64,000 nt of DNA from Neobacillus vireti (GTDB lineage Bacteria > Bacillota > Bacilli > Bacillales > Cytobacillaceae), in contig NZ_LDNB01000017.1 in assembly GCF_001026695.1 (NCBI RefSeq), positions 385,953 through 449,952 on the forward strand, read 5' to 3'. Both the position numbers and the translations under genes were made by a program. Positions within the stretch are counted from its first letter, which is position 1; each line of letters starts with the position of its first letter. The notes beneath the pieces are model-generated. The model was not told where the DNA came from and did not search any database. It saw nothing but the letters and a program-made list of their open reading frames with translations. This document shows positions 1 to 8,592 of the stretch, one piece after another.

Positions 1-493
1 TGATCCGCGATCTGCTTCCGCGTGATCCACGGCTTCCGCGTGATCCGTGACTTCCTCTGCTTCCGCGTGAACCACGGCTTCCTCTCGATCCTCTGCTGCC
101 TCTGCTTCCGCGTGAACCACGGCTTCCTCTCGATCCGCGACTTCCTCTGCTTCCGCGTGAGCCACGGCTTCCTCTCGATCCGCGGCTGCCTCTGCTTCCG
201 CGTGAACCACGGCTTCCTCTCGATCCACGGCTGCCTCTGCTTCCGCTTGATCCTCTGCTGCCTCTGCTTCCGCGTGAACCACGGCTTCCGCTTGATCCAC
301 GGCTTCCGCTTGATCCTCTGCTTTCGCGTGAGCCACGACTTCCGCGTGAGCCACGGCTGCCTCCCTTACCTTTTCTCCCTTTCCTGCCCTTTTTTCCTAG
401 TTTGAACTCAACTGGATTATTATCTAAAAATTCGACCACACCATTTTCTTGTGCTTGTGATAGCAATTCTTCCATGACGATTCTCATTGCCAT
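1..493 (-). CDS. CotG-like spore coat protein, RGS-repeat, C-terminus cut by window edge
   Basis: Read on the minus strand from ATG at 493, a reading frame stays open to the window edge. The first ~32 residues are ordinary (MAMRIVMEELLSQ..., then EFLDNNPVEFKLG), followed by a basic KKGRKGRKGKG linker and then an almost uninterrupted Arg-Gly-Ser tripeptide repeat with occasional SSG or RES variants, about 115 residues to the edge. CotG of Bacillus is a Ser/Arg/Lys-repeat outer-coat protein phosphorylated by CotH, and cotG and cotH are divergent neighbours in B. subtilis, exactly as here. The many repeat serines are plausible CotH targets (inference). It is incomplete because the stop lies beyond the window. 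The true start could be the second ATG at 487. Confidence 0.8.
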   Translation of the reverse strand, partial: MAMRIVMEELLSQAQENGVVEFLDNNPVEFKLGKKGRKGRKGKGGSRGSRGSRGSRESRGSSGSRGSSGSRGSRGSRGSRGSSGSRGSRGSRGSRGSRGSRGSRGSRGSRGSRGSRGSRGSRGSRGSRGSRGSRGSRGSRGSRGSRGSHGSRGSRGSRGSRSRI

Positions 494-667
494 TTTCCAC
501 CACTTTCCCAAAATTTTATACTCATTGATAATCTATGGGAATAAAGTGGAATTGGATATAGACATACATTTATTTTTTCGAATTTAACAGCAAAAACCTA
601 GATACGGAACCATTAATAATTTGAAAGCATACAATTCTAAAAACATGAATATTTAGGGGTATTTAAA

Positions 668-1738
668 TTGCAAAAATATGAAATTTTTATTAATCCTAAG
701 CAGTTAAACCAACTGGATAAAGATATATGGATGGATAAACACGTACCTGCTGTGCTTAAAATAGGCAGCAGTCAATACAAAATTGGGCTATCATACCGAG
801 GGAATGTAATCAGAAAGAAGAAAAAGAAATCGTATAATATCGTTTTTCAAAAACCCTTTACAGTGAATGGTGCACATGAAATCCACTTAAATGCAGAATT
901 CAATGACATTACACTCTGCAGGAATAAACTCTCACTCGATTTCTTTGAAAATATTGGTGTTTCCGCTCCCCATTCAAAACATATCCTTCTATATATTAAT
1001 GGATATTGTAAAGGGATTTACCTAGAGCTCGAATCCTTCGATCAGTATCTTTTAGAAAAAAGAAAATTGCCATTAGGACCAATCATTTATGCCACCAATT
1101 ATCATGCGAATTTTTCCATATTTACGCCAGAAAAAGAACTGAAAAAAAGCTTGGATGACGGTTACACACTAAAATATGGTGAAAAAAAAGACCTTGCAAA
1201 TTTAGAAAACCTTATCACTATGACAAACACCTTAAGCAATGAGGAATTTGAAAAGCAAATACCTATGATTCTTGATGTCAAACAATATTTAACATGGCTG
1301 GCAGGCGTTGTTTGTACGCAAAATTTTGATGGCTTTATCCATAATTATGCGCTTTACCAAAATAGTGAAACCGGAGTTTTTAAGATTACACCATGGGACT
1401 ATGATGGAACCTGGGGCCGCGACCTCCACGGACAGCTGCTTGACCATGATTTTATACCAATTACAGGCTATAACACCTTGACAGGCAGATTGATGTTTTT
1501 TCCACAATTTAAAAAGGACTATTGCGATATTTTGTCCTCGACTTTAGCTAACGAATTTACAGTTGAAACACAAACCGAAAAGATTGATGTGCTTTTTCAA
1601 ACAATCGTACCTTATCTTCACCTTGATCCTTTTGTTAAAGCAACCCCGGAAATATTTAATCAGGAGAAGGAATTAATTATTCATTTCATCAAAAAAAGAA
1701 ATGCCTATCTAAAGCAACAAATGATTAAACTCCAATAA
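668..1738 (+). CDS. cotH: CotH spore coat protein kinase
   Basis: This 356-residue protein matches the CotH family: atypical protein kinases that phosphorylate serines of CotB and CotG during outer-coat assembly. The hallmark acidic motif ITPWDYDGTWGRD is at about residues 240-252, with the conserved NFDGFIHNYALY segment just before it. The length fits the family (~360). The start is TTG at 668, about nine bases after AGGGGT. It is divergent from the CotG-like gene across a 174-bp gap and is followed by two CotB-like genes, so kinase and likely substrates are clustered. Expression in the mother cell late in sporulation is expected from the family; I did not identify a convincing sigma-K promoter. 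Confidence 0.9.
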   Translation: MQKYEIFINPKQLNQLDKDIWMDKHVPAVLKIGSSQYKIGLSYRGNVIRKKKKKSYNIVFQKPFTVNGAHEIHLNAEFNDITLCRNKLSLDFFENIGVSAPHSKHILLYINGYCKGIYLELESFDQYLLEKRKLPLGPIIYATNYHANFSIFTPEKELKKSLDDGYTLKYGEKKDLANLENLITMTNTLSNEEFEKQIPMILDVKQYLTWLAGVVCTQNFDGFIHNYALYQNSETGVFKITPWDYDGTWGRDLHGQLLDHDFIPITGYNTLTGRLMFFPQFKKDYCDILSSTLANEFTVETQTEKIDVLFQTIVPYLHLDPFVKATPEIFNQEKELIIHFIKKRNAYLKQQMIKLQ

Positions 1739-1894
1739 AGAGTGAAGTATATGGTTAACTATCATATACTTTTTTTTGCCTATTTTTCACCAATTCTTCG
1801 AAAAAAAGGCGGCTTTATTAGTACAACATCACCCCGTGATACATATAGATGCAGTGTAAATGTTTATTTAAATAAAAGGAGGAAACTATGGGTT

Positions 1895-2422
1895 ATGAAT
1901 AAAGAAGTAATGAACCTTCATGTTGGCAAAACAATCAGGGTGGATCGGGGAGGCCCCGAATCCAGGCAAGGAAAATTACTGGCCGTTTTTGATGATTATT
2001 TCGTCCTTCTAACTGAAAAGGATGGCGTTGTTTATTACAAAACTAATCATATCAAAAGTGTTACCGAGAGTTCAAAGGACTTAATGAAATTAGGATTAGA
2101 AATTCCCAATAACTTCGATTATAAAACCGGGGATAATTTCCATAAATTATTAGAAAGTATTAAATATCAATGGGTAAGAATTAACCGCGGAAACACGGAA
2201 GCACTTGAAGGCGTCCTTAATGATGTAAATAAAGATTTTGCTTCTTTAATTGTGAAAGAAGAAGTTGTTCGTTTTTCGATGAAGCACATTCGAAACATCA
2301 GCTATGGCTTGATGGTAGAGAGACAAAAAAATGACTCTAATGACAGTAATAATAATCAAAACAACGATAGCAATGGCGATAATGATCAAAATTCTGAAGA
2401 TAACAACGATAATAACGAGTAA
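1895..2422 (+). CDS. CotB-like spore coat protein
   Basis: A 175-residue protein with two small beta-rich repeats like the N-terminal half of CotB: the first contains KTIRVDRGGPESRQGKL and VVYYKTNHIKSVTE, the second WVRINRGNTEALEGVL and VVRFSMKHIRNISYG. The tail (from about residue 143) is a low-complexity Asn/Asp/Ser run instead of the Ser/Lys/Arg repeats of B. subtilis CotB. ATG 1895 was chosen because AGGAGG lies 12 bases upstream; a closer ATG at 1888 hits a stop after four codons, and the longer open frame lacks a ribosome site. It lies 156 bp downstream of cotH and before a second CotB-like gene. The acidic tail makes it a poorer candidate for multi-site CotH phosphorylation than its neighbours (inference). 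Confidence 0.75.
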   Translation: MNKEVMNLHVGKTIRVDRGGPESRQGKLLAVFDDYFVLLTEKDGVVYYKTNHIKSVTESSKDLMKLGLEIPNNFDYKTGDNFHKLLESIKYQWVRINRGNTEALEGVLNDVNKDFASLIVKEEVVRFSMKHIRNISYGLMVERQKNDSNDSNNNQNNDSNGDNDQNSEDNNDNNE

Positions 2423-2481
2423 CCAAAATGTCGCTTCTCCATCAGAGAAGCGACCCATTATCTCTTAAGGAGGGTAAATAC

Positions 2482-3870
2482 ATGGGGTTAGATAAATTTT
2501 CAGCTGCATTGGATTTATTAAAGGGCTTCAATGTAGATCTTTATGTAGGTGAAGACGTATTTAAAGGAACACTAATTGGTGTGGAAACAGACCATGTCGT
2601 GTTAGAGACCGAAAATAAATACATTTTCTATTATAACATCGATAAAATCCAAGCAATCACAAAAAACACGAGACTGTTCCAGACCGAGGAAACCACTGCA
2701 GAATTTCAAAAGACACAGACCTTAACAGAGCTTCTCAATTCATTTCAACATTCCTGGGTAAGCATTTTAAGTGTTAATAAACAAAGGTTTAACGGCGTAT
2801 TAAGTGACATTGATTCTGATTTTGCCACATTAATTAATGGTGAAGAGCGAATATTAATCAAATTATCGCATGTTTCCAACATTTTAAAAGGAGATTTGTT
2901 AGAGGAGAAACCAGTCAAGCCGCAAACACCAAAGCCAAGTGCACAAAAAAATAACAAAACAAAAGAAGAAGGAACAGCTTCCTCCGAAAAGTCAGAGAAT
3001 AAAAATGAAACGAAATACACGTCAATAATGAAAGATGCTAGCAATACTTCGGTAAAGAAAACAAAGGCTAAAAATCACGAAGAACAACCTGAAAGGCAGC
3101 AAGCTGCTGCTGCAATTACTGAAATAAACGGGATTATCGAACCAAACAATTCGATGGTTTGGTCACAACCCATAAAATCGGAAACTCCTGAGGCTCTTTC
3201 AAATGTTGAAGTCCCAGAAATGAACAGAACTATTAACACACAGAAGGCAGATGAAGTTAATAGTCCATTGGCCAATATTGAAACGACAAAAGCCACCAAT
3301 GATTCGAGACGAAAAGAGGAAAAGTTCGAGACTCCAAAGATGAACAAACAGAACCTGAACGAGTCGCTTAAGGAAATGAAACCTGTAAAGGAAACGACAA
3401 CGGCATCACTTTTACCGGAAACAAAAAAGGAAGTAAAACCTGCAAAAGTCCAAGAAACTAAAAATGTTTCTAAACCGGTTGTTTCAGAAAAAGCGGTAGC
3501 TAATAAAACCGAAAATAAAGCAAAAGAGGCAAGTACAAATAAAAAGAATACTAAAACAGAAGTGACAAGTGCAAGTAAAAAGGACACTAAGGCAGTTGTA
3601 ACGAAAGCACCTAAAAAGGATTCTCGAACAGAAATGACAAGTGCAAATAAAAGAGATCCTTGGGCAGAAATGACAAATTCCAATAAAAGGGACCCTTGGA
3701 CAGACATGACAAGTGCAAATAAGAAGGATACTTGGACTGAAGGGGTACAAAAACAGCAAGAATCGAAAAGTTTCCGTTTTGCCGGTGAACCCGTTTCCCG
3801 TGAAAATAGCAGGGCTGCTTTTCCATTTGCGGGCTGGCCAAACAGAAGCAAAAGAACTTTTAAATTTTAA
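2482..3870 (+). CDS. CotB-like spore coat protein with Lys/Thr/Ser-rich repeat tail
   Basis: A 462-residue protein. The N-terminal ~150 residues carry the same two CotB-type modules as the upstream gene (KYIFYYNIDKIQAIT; HSWVSILSVNKQRFNGVL). Residues ~155-350 are a Lys/Glu/Thr/Ser-rich disordered stretch. Residues ~352-420 hold about six imperfect 12-13-residue repeats around TSANKRDPWAEMT. The last ~30 residues form an aromatic, basic end (FAGEPVSRENSR, FPFAGWPNRSKR). The ATG at 2482 follows AAGGAGGG by about eight bases. The modular head plus phosphorylatable repeat tail is the CotB design, so it is a plausible CotH substrate (inference). The repeat sequence differs from the SKS/SKR repeats I know from B. 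subtilis CotB. Confidence 0.7.
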   Translation: MGLDKFSAALDLLKGFNVDLYVGEDVFKGTLIGVETDHVVLETENKYIFYYNIDKIQAITKNTRLFQTEETTAEFQKTQTLTELLNSFQHSWVSILSVNKQRFNGVLSDIDSDFATLINGEERILIKLSHVSNILKGDLLEEKPVKPQTPKPSAQKNNKTKEEGTASSEKSENKNETKYTSIMKDASNTSVKKTKAKNHEEQPERQQAAAAITEINGIIEPNNSMVWSQPIKSETPEALSNVEVPEMNRTINTQKADEVNSPLANIETTKATNDSRRKEEKFETPKMNKQNLNESLKEMKPVKETTTASLLPETKKEVKPAKVQETKNVSKPVVSEKAVANKTENKAKEASTNKKNTKTEVTSASKKDTKAVVTKAPKKDSRTEMTSANKRDPWAEMTNSNKRDPWTDMTSANKKDTWTEGVQKQQESKSFRFAGEPVSRENSRAAFPFAGWPNRSKRTFKF

Positions 3871-4058
3871 GTGCACACAGCTTCCGAGAAAAGGAAAAAG
3901 CAGTTCTCTCAATCTTATTTCCCGCCGTATGGCAATTCCAAAGATTCCTTTACAAATTGAGCTGGGCAGGTTTCAGCATTCCTATATCGTAATTGAAATT
4001 GGACTCTAAAGCCCTCCTCTATTTGTAAATTAGTAATACCCTGGAAGGATGTGAGTTA

Positions 4059-4727
4059 ATGAATTTGAAAAATATTAGAGGAAGATATATTAAAGTAGAA
4101 ATTTCAGGAAAGAAATTAATCAAAGGGTTATTAGTGGACATAGGAAGTGATTTATGGGTAATTTTCAATGGGTATGATTATCTTTATATTCCAATTGTTC
4201 ATATTCAAAACTGGCAATTTTTAAAGGAAGCTGAAATTGACGAGATTAATTTCAATGACGAACCAACACCGATTTATAATCATAATGAAGAAATTTCATT
4301 ACGGAAAACCCTTACCTCCGCAAAGGGGATTTTTACAGAAATCTATGTAACAAGTAACCAAGCACTGCATGGTTATATCATAAGCATCATGAATAATTAC
4401 TTTGTCTTTTACTCCCCTATATACAAGACCATGTTTATCTCACTGAACCATCTTAAATGGTTAATTCCATACACCAATAATCAACGGCCTTACGGTCTAA
4501 GCAATGCAAGTCTGCCTGTTAACCCGAGCAGCATATCATTTGCCCGATCCTTTGAAGTGCAAATTGAAAAGTTAGTGGGAGAATTAATCGTCTTTAATAT
4601 TGGCGAAAACGAGAATGTAATTGGCAAAATTCAAGGAATCAAGAATAACTTTGTGGAATTAATTAGTGCGAAAGAAGATCCGATTTATTTAAATCTACAA
4701 CATATTAAAACCGTCCATATGACGTAA
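4059..4727 (+). CDS. CotB-module protein (DUF2642-like), putative spore coat component
   Basis: This 222-residue protein is built of three short beta-rich modules of the kind seen in the two upstream CotB-like proteins: YIKVEISGKKLIKGLLVDIG, a central IFTEIYVTSNQALHGYIIS with FVFYSPIYKTMFISLNHLKW, and a C-terminal ELIVFNIGENENVIGKI with LNLQHIKTVHM. It has no low-complexity tail. A clear paralog with the same architecture lies at 45319-45996. The gene follows the CotB-like pair and ends before a bidirectional terminator. AAGGATGTGAG precedes the ATG. A coat or exosporium role rests on neighbourhood and module similarity; the biochemical function is unknown. Confidence 0.65.
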   Translation: MNLKNIRGRYIKVEISGKKLIKGLLVDIGSDLWVIFNGYDYLYIPIVHIQNWQFLKEAEIDEINFNDEPTPIYNHNEEISLRKTLTSAKGIFTEIYVTSNQALHGYIISIMNNYFVFYSPIYKTMFISLNHLKWLIPYTNNQRPYGLSNASLPVNPSSISFARSFEVQIEKLVGELIVFNIGENENVIGKIQGIKNNFVELISAKEDPIYLNLQHIKTVHMT

Positions 4728-4781
4728 TTGGCCATTTTCTATGGCTGATTAGTAAACAAGCTTTTTTAATAATACTCAATA

Positions 4782-4806
4782 AGAGTGTCTCATCGACACT
4801 CTTTTT
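4782..4806. terminator. Bidirectional intrinsic terminator
   Basis: AGAGTGTC-tcatc-GACACTCT is a perfect 8-bp stem followed by TTTTT, between the convergent DUF2642-like gene and the PAP2 gene. Confidence 0.85.
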
Positions 4807-4820
4807 AAGCAATTATTTAA

Positions 4821-5468
4821 CTATTTATCTTTTACATATATAGACTCTGATTTTTCACTGACACGGAATGACCATAGCTCAAAGGTAAATCCATAAAGAA
4901 AGGTCACAAGAAACATCGAGCCAATCATATCTAGAATCACGTGCTGTTTAACAAAAAGTGTCGAGATAATTATTAACGTCCCTAAAATATGGATCGTTAA
5001 ATTGTTTAGTATATGTTTATTTTTAATGTGAAGTGAAGCAAGCATGATGGTGAATGTCGTAAGTACATGGATACTAGGGAAACAATTAACTGGTCGATCG
5101 TTGGCGTAAATCCATTGAACAAGATGAATAACTAAATTGTCACCTTCCACTGTCGGCCTTGGTACTGTTGTCTGAAAAAAGAAGTAAATCACATAACAAA
5201 TCAGCTCGGCAATCACAATCAAGATCAAAGTTTTTAAGTATATTTTTGTATCCTTAAAGCAAAAATAGACTAAATAACAAGACAAATAAGCATACCAAAG
5301 AATATAAGGAATGATAAAAACCGATAAAAAGGGAATAGCACTATCCACGGCAGATGTAAGGTCAACAGCATCATTTGCTCGGGTGTTTAATAGTTCATAG
5401 ATTTTCCCTAGAAGCGGCATGACGAACAAAAATAATAAGTAGGGAGCCTTTTTTATTAGTATTTTCAA
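4821..5468 (-). CDS. PAP2-family membrane phosphatase
   Basis: A 215-residue, multi-pass membrane protein with the PAP2 acid phosphatase signature: PRP at 103-105, PSIH at 131-134 and HVILD at 176-180 (catalytic His and its Asp partner). Family members dephosphorylate lipid phosphates such as phosphatidate or undecaprenyl pyrophosphate on the outer face of the membrane; the substrate cannot be told here. The first motif is degenerate, with the usual lysine not obvious. Start is TTG at 5468, six bases after GGGGAGGT. It stands alone, convergent with the coat cluster. Confidence 0.8.
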   Translation of the reverse strand: MKILIKKAPYLLFLFVMPLLGKIYELLNTRANDAVDLTSAVDSAIPFLSVFIIPYILWYAYLSCYLVYFCFKDTKIYLKTLILIVIAELICYVIYFFFQTTVPRPTVEGDNLVIHLVQWIYANDRPVNCFPSIHVLTTFTIMLASLHIKNKHILNNLTIHILGTLIIISTLFVKQHVILDMIGSMFLVTFLYGFTFELWSFRVSEKSESIYVKDK

Positions 5469-5759
5469 ATATGTACCTCCCCTTCTCTGATACCATAAAT
5501 TAACAGTTTCATAGGAAAAAATGTCGAACCTTTAATATAATATCATAAATAAATGGAAAATCCATATATTTTCCAAGATTTCTATATATTTTATGTTTTA
5601 AACAAATACGACCCAAAATGGCATCAAAAAATGGTTGAATGCTTGTAAAGCCCACTTACCAATGAACAAATTGGGTCATTTTCTTTATTATTGTACTCAG
5701 TTGTTCATAGAAGGTGCATTTAGAGTGCCAATTTAGTGTGGCCTTTTGGGTGTCTTTTT

Positions 5760-5773
5760 GGGTGTCAGGCACC
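5760..5773 (+). repeat. REP-like repeat, copy 1
   Basis: GGGTGTCAGGCACC lies in the otherwise empty 408-bp gap between the PAP2 gene and the DCC gene. Its exact reverse complement recurs at 7237-7250. Adjacent bases 5779-5791 form a small GGAC/GTCC hairpin. Nothing else coding is visible in this gap. Confidence 0.5.
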
Positions 5774-5888
5774 GCTTGTGGACATTTGTCCGCCCCCAGT
5801 GGACACTCAATCGAGGTAAAGAGCTTGAAAACATGCTATGCTTAAATCACCTATACATAGTAGAAACTAACTTAAGTTGGTGAATGGA

Positions 5889-6281
5889 ATGGAACGGATT
5901 ATATTATTTGATGGTGTGTGCAACCTTTGTAACAGCAGCGTGCAATTTATTTTAAAACGTGACCCTAATGGGACGTTTAAGTTTGCCTCCCTCCAAGGTG
6001 AAGCTGGACAATCGCTGCTTAAAAAGTATGGCCTGAATACAAACATCAACAGCTTTGTTCTAATAGAAAATGGGGAAATTTATCTTAAATCAACTGCAGC
6101 ACTAAGAATCTGCAGAAAATTAACTTGGGCATGGAGATTGGTTGCTGTCTTCCTATTCATTCCTCGTTTCATTAGAGATTTGTTTTACGAATTAATCGCC
6201 AAAAACAGGTATCGGTGGTTTGGAAAAAAAGACAGCTGCATGCTCCCTAAACCTGAATGGAAAAGTAGATTTTTAGATTAA
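5889..6281 (+). CDS. DCC-family thiol-disulfide oxidoreductase (YuxK-like, DUF393)
   Basis: A 130-residue protein opening with MERIILFDGVCNLCNSSVQF: a DxxCxxC motif with Cys11 and Cys14, the hallmark of DUF393/DCC proteins, which are predicted thioredoxin-fold oxidoreductases of unknown substrate. A basic central segment and FIPRFIRDLFYELIAKNRYRWFG also fit the family. ATG 5889 was chosen because GGTGA sits five bases before it and the family begins right at this point; TTG 5877 and GTG 5880 are in frame. It is 13 bp upstream of the epimerase gene, so the two are probably cotranscribed. Confidence 0.85.
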   Translation: MERIILFDGVCNLCNSSVQFILKRDPNGTFKFASLQGEAGQSLLKKYGLNTNINSFVLIENGEIYLKSTAALRICRKLTWAWRLVAVFLFIPRFIRDLFYELIAKNRYRWFGKKDSCMLPKPEWKSRFLD

Positions 6282-6294
6282 AGGAGATAGGCTT

Positions 6295-7206
6295 ATGATG
6301 GATAAAAAAGTTATTTTAGCAGCGGGAACTGGATTCTTAGGGAGGTCATTAGCCCATTTTCTCATCAATAAGGGCTATCAAGTTATTATTCTAACAAGGG
6401 GCCCATCAAAAGTTGAGGGAGAAATGAAGTACGTCCAATGGGATGGAATTCACCTAGGGGATTGGGCGAAAGAAATTGACGGCAGCTATGCCCTCGTTAA
6501 TTTTACCGGGAAAAGCGTCAACTGTATTTATACGAAGGCAAATCGGGAAGAAATTATCTCGTCTCGCCTCGATTCAGTTCAAGTTTTACAAGAAGCAATT
6601 CATAAATGTATAAAACCGCCGAAAGTATTTGTCCAAGCGGGCTCTTTAGCTATTTTTGGTGATACAAAGGAAATTTGTGACGAAACTGCGCCGAACGGGA
6701 CAGGGTTCTCTGTAGAGGTTTGCCAGCAATGGGAAGAAGAATTTTTCAAGGAATCCCTGCCTGCTACACGTCAAGTTCTGTTAAGAATTGGTTTTGCCTT
6801 AGGGCGTGATGGCGGTGCACTTGAACCGTTAACAAAATTGGCTAAACTCAACCTCGGCGGGACAGTCGGGTCCGGTAAACAATATATCAGCTGGCTCCAT
6901 ATCGATGATTTAAATGAAATGTTCCTGCAGGCAATCGAAAACGATACATATGAAGGCGTTTATAATGCTACTGGTCCGAATCCTGTTACCAATAAAGAAT
7001 TCATGCGTGTGTTAAGAAACGTGTTAAACAAAGGCTGGACACCCCCTGCCCCAACGCCATTTGTTTGGCTCGGAGCCTATCTTTTCATGAAAACAGAACC
7101 AAGCTTAGCGTTAACCGGCAGGAATTGCCTGCCAAAGAAATTGCAGCAGCACGGTTTCCGATTCCAATTTCACGAACTGGAAACAGCGTTAAAAGACTTA
7201 ATTTAG
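6295..7206 (+). CDS. TIGR01777-family NAD(P)-dependent epimerase/SDR (YfhF-like)
   Basis: A 303-residue extended short-chain dehydrogenase. The nucleotide-binding motif AAGTGFLGRSL is at residues 8-18. The VNFTGKSVNC, SGSLAIFGDT-like (QAGSLAIFGDT) and YISWLHIDDL segments are characteristic of the TIGR01777 group, and the C-terminal DUF1731-type end (NCLPKKLQQHGFRFQF) is complete. Two ATGs (6295, 6298) follow AAAGGAG. The substrate is unknown for this family. It shares an apparent operon with the DCC protein upstream and is followed by REP-like repeats. Confidence 0.85.
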   Translation: MMDKKVILAAGTGFLGRSLAHFLINKGYQVIILTRGPSKVEGEMKYVQWDGIHLGDWAKEIDGSYALVNFTGKSVNCIYTKANREEIISSRLDSVQVLQEAIHKCIKPPKVFVQAGSLAIFGDTKEICDETAPNGTGFSVEVCQQWEEEFFKESLPATRQVLLRIGFALGRDGGALEPLTKLAKLNLGGTVGSGKQYISWLHIDDLNEMFLQAIENDTYEGVYNATGPNPVTNKEFMRVLRNVLNKGWTPPAPTPFVWLGAYLFMKTEPSLALTGRNCLPKKLQQHGFRFQFHELETALKDLI

Positions 7207-7214
7207 GTAGACAG

Positions 7215-7250
7215 CTGGCACGGTGCCTGCTGGCACGGTGCCTGACACCC
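7215..7250 (-). repeat. REP-like repeat, copy 2, with a 15-bp tandem duplication
   Basis: GCTGGCACGGTGCCT occurs twice in tandem (7215-7229 and 7230-7244); each holds the perfect palindrome GGCAC-G-GTGCC. The block ends in GGTGCCTGACACCC (7237-7250), the reverse complement of 5760-5773. The two blocks therefore flank the DCC-epimerase pair in inverted orientation. Confidence 0.55.
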
Positions 7251-7324
7251 CTAAAACAATCAAATATTTAATTCCATTTTGCATACATTTTAAAAAGACT
7301 GTTTTTTTCTGTAGGAGGGTCTAA

Positions 7325-8515
7325 ATGGAGATTGTTGTTAGACAGGGCGATTCTTTATCGCACTACAGCCAGTTGTTTAAGATTAATTTGCAATTGATTA
7401 AAGATTCCAATCGGATTATTGAGCCAAACAGTCTTTCGGTTGGTCAACGAATCCAAATTCCCGGCTTTGGCACTCAAGAATATCAAATTCACCACGGGGA
7501 CTCTTTATCGAGCGTTGCCCGCAGTCGGAATCTCCCACTTGAAGTTATATACCTAGTTAATCCAGGAATAAACCCGAATAATCTTAAGGAAGCACAAGTA
7601 ATAAAAGTTCCAATGCGAATTACGTGGAGATTAGTGAATTGCAGGCAGTGGTATGATTATGAAAAATTGATGGAGGATATCAAGAGATTACAAAAGGTGT
7701 ACCCGTTTCTGCAAGTTTCTTCAATCGGAAATACAATTCTCGGAAAAAACATTCCAGAAATCCTCCTAGGCAATGGTGGAAAAAGGGTACATTATAACGG
7801 TTCTTTTCATGCCAATGAATGGATTACCACAGCTGTGATCATGACCTTTTTAAATGATTATTTATTATCGCTGACAAATCAAACTACCATTCGCGGTTTA
7901 TCAACATTTCCTTTTTACGAACAAACCACCCTCTCAATTGTTCCTATGGTAAACCCTGACGGTGTTGATCTAGTTTTGCACGGACCACCGGCATGTGATA
8001 ATTTGCAGAAAAGAATACTAGGTTTAAATAAAGGCAATAGCGACTTTTCGGGGTGGAAAGCGAATATAAGGGGTGTAGACTTAAACGATCAATTTCCGGC
8101 CAAATGGGAGGTCGAGAAGGCGAGAAATCCTAATAACCCCGGACCACGAGATTACGGTGGAGAAAAACCATTATCAGAGCCCGAAGCGATTGCGATTGCC
8201 GAGCTGACCAAAAAGCGTGATTTTGCCCGAGTGCTGGCTTTTCATACGCAATGTGAAGAGATTTATTGGGGATTTGATAATCTCGAACCGCCACAATCAG
8301 AGGAAATTGTGAATGAATTTAGCAGGGTCAGCGGCTATGTGCCTGTCAAAACGATTGAAAGCTACGCCGGTTACAAAGACTGGTTTATTCAGGATTGGCA
8401 GAGGCCAGGCTTCACCGTTGAACTTGGACATGGAATAAATCCCCTGCCTATTTCTCAGTTTAATGAAATCTACCAGAAATCGCTTGGGATTTTCTTAGCG
8501 GGACTATATCTTTAA
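7325..8515 (+). CDS. LysM-M14 peptidoglycan peptidase (gamma-D-glutamyl-L-diamino acid endopeptidase-like)
   Basis: A 396-residue protein. Two LysM cell-wall-binding modules lie at about 1-47 (VRQGDSLSHYSQLF) and 52-98 (IHHGDSLSSVARSR), followed by an M14 zinc carboxypeptidase domain: zinc ligands His162 and Glu165 in HANEW, His307 in AFHTQ, and a catalytic Glu near 365 in FTVELGHG. This matches endopeptidase I of Lysinibacillus sphaericus and YqgT of B. subtilis, which cut the D-Glu(gamma)-diaminoacid bond of muropeptides. There is no signal peptide, which is typical of the family and suggests action in the sporangium or on recycled muropeptides. AGGAGGG precedes ATG 7325. Confidence 0.88.
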   Translation: MEIVVRQGDSLSHYSQLFKINLQLIKDSNRIIEPNSLSVGQRIQIPGFGTQEYQIHHGDSLSSVARSRNLPLEVIYLVNPGINPNNLKEAQVIKVPMRITWRLVNCRQWYDYEKLMEDIKRLQKVYPFLQVSSIGNTILGKNIPEILLGNGGKRVHYNGSFHANEWITTAVIMTFLNDYLLSLTNQTTIRGLSTFPFYEQTTLSIVPMVNPDGVDLVLHGPPACDNLQKRILGLNKGNSDFSGWKANIRGVDLNDQFPAKWEVEKARNPNNPGPRDYGGEKPLSEPEAIAIAELTKKRDFARVLAFHTQCEEIYWGFDNLEPPQSEEIVNEFSRVSGYVPVKTIESYAGYKDWFIQDWQRPGFTVELGHGINPLPISQFNEIYQKSLGIFLAGLYL

Positions 8516-8517
8516 AC

Positions 8518-8550
8518 AGGAGGTCGAAAAAACTCACCGACTTCCTTTTT
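8518..8550 (+). terminator. Intrinsic terminator after the LysM-M14 gene
   Basis: AGGAGGTCG pairs with CGACTTCCT (one G-U pair) followed by TTTTT. Confidence 0.75.
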
Positions 8551-8592
8551 CCATTTCTATTTTTCTTGAGGTCCCTTTTCCAGTGGAAGCAG

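Noticed and set aside
1-360. Tandem repeats resembling a CRISPR or satellite array
   Set aside because: The repeats are codon-level (Arg-Gly-Ser) and vary at third positions as expected for a coding repeat.
22-405. Plus-strand open frame with CFRVNHGFLSI repeats
   Set aside because: It is the antisense reading of the RGS-repeat DNA of the CotG-like gene; no ribosome site, while the minus strand gives a known coat-protein pattern.
3075-3851. Long minus-strand open frame inside the second CotB-like gene
   Set aside because: Shadow of a Lys/Thr-rich coding sequence; no ribosome site and implausible Leu/Phe/Ser composition.
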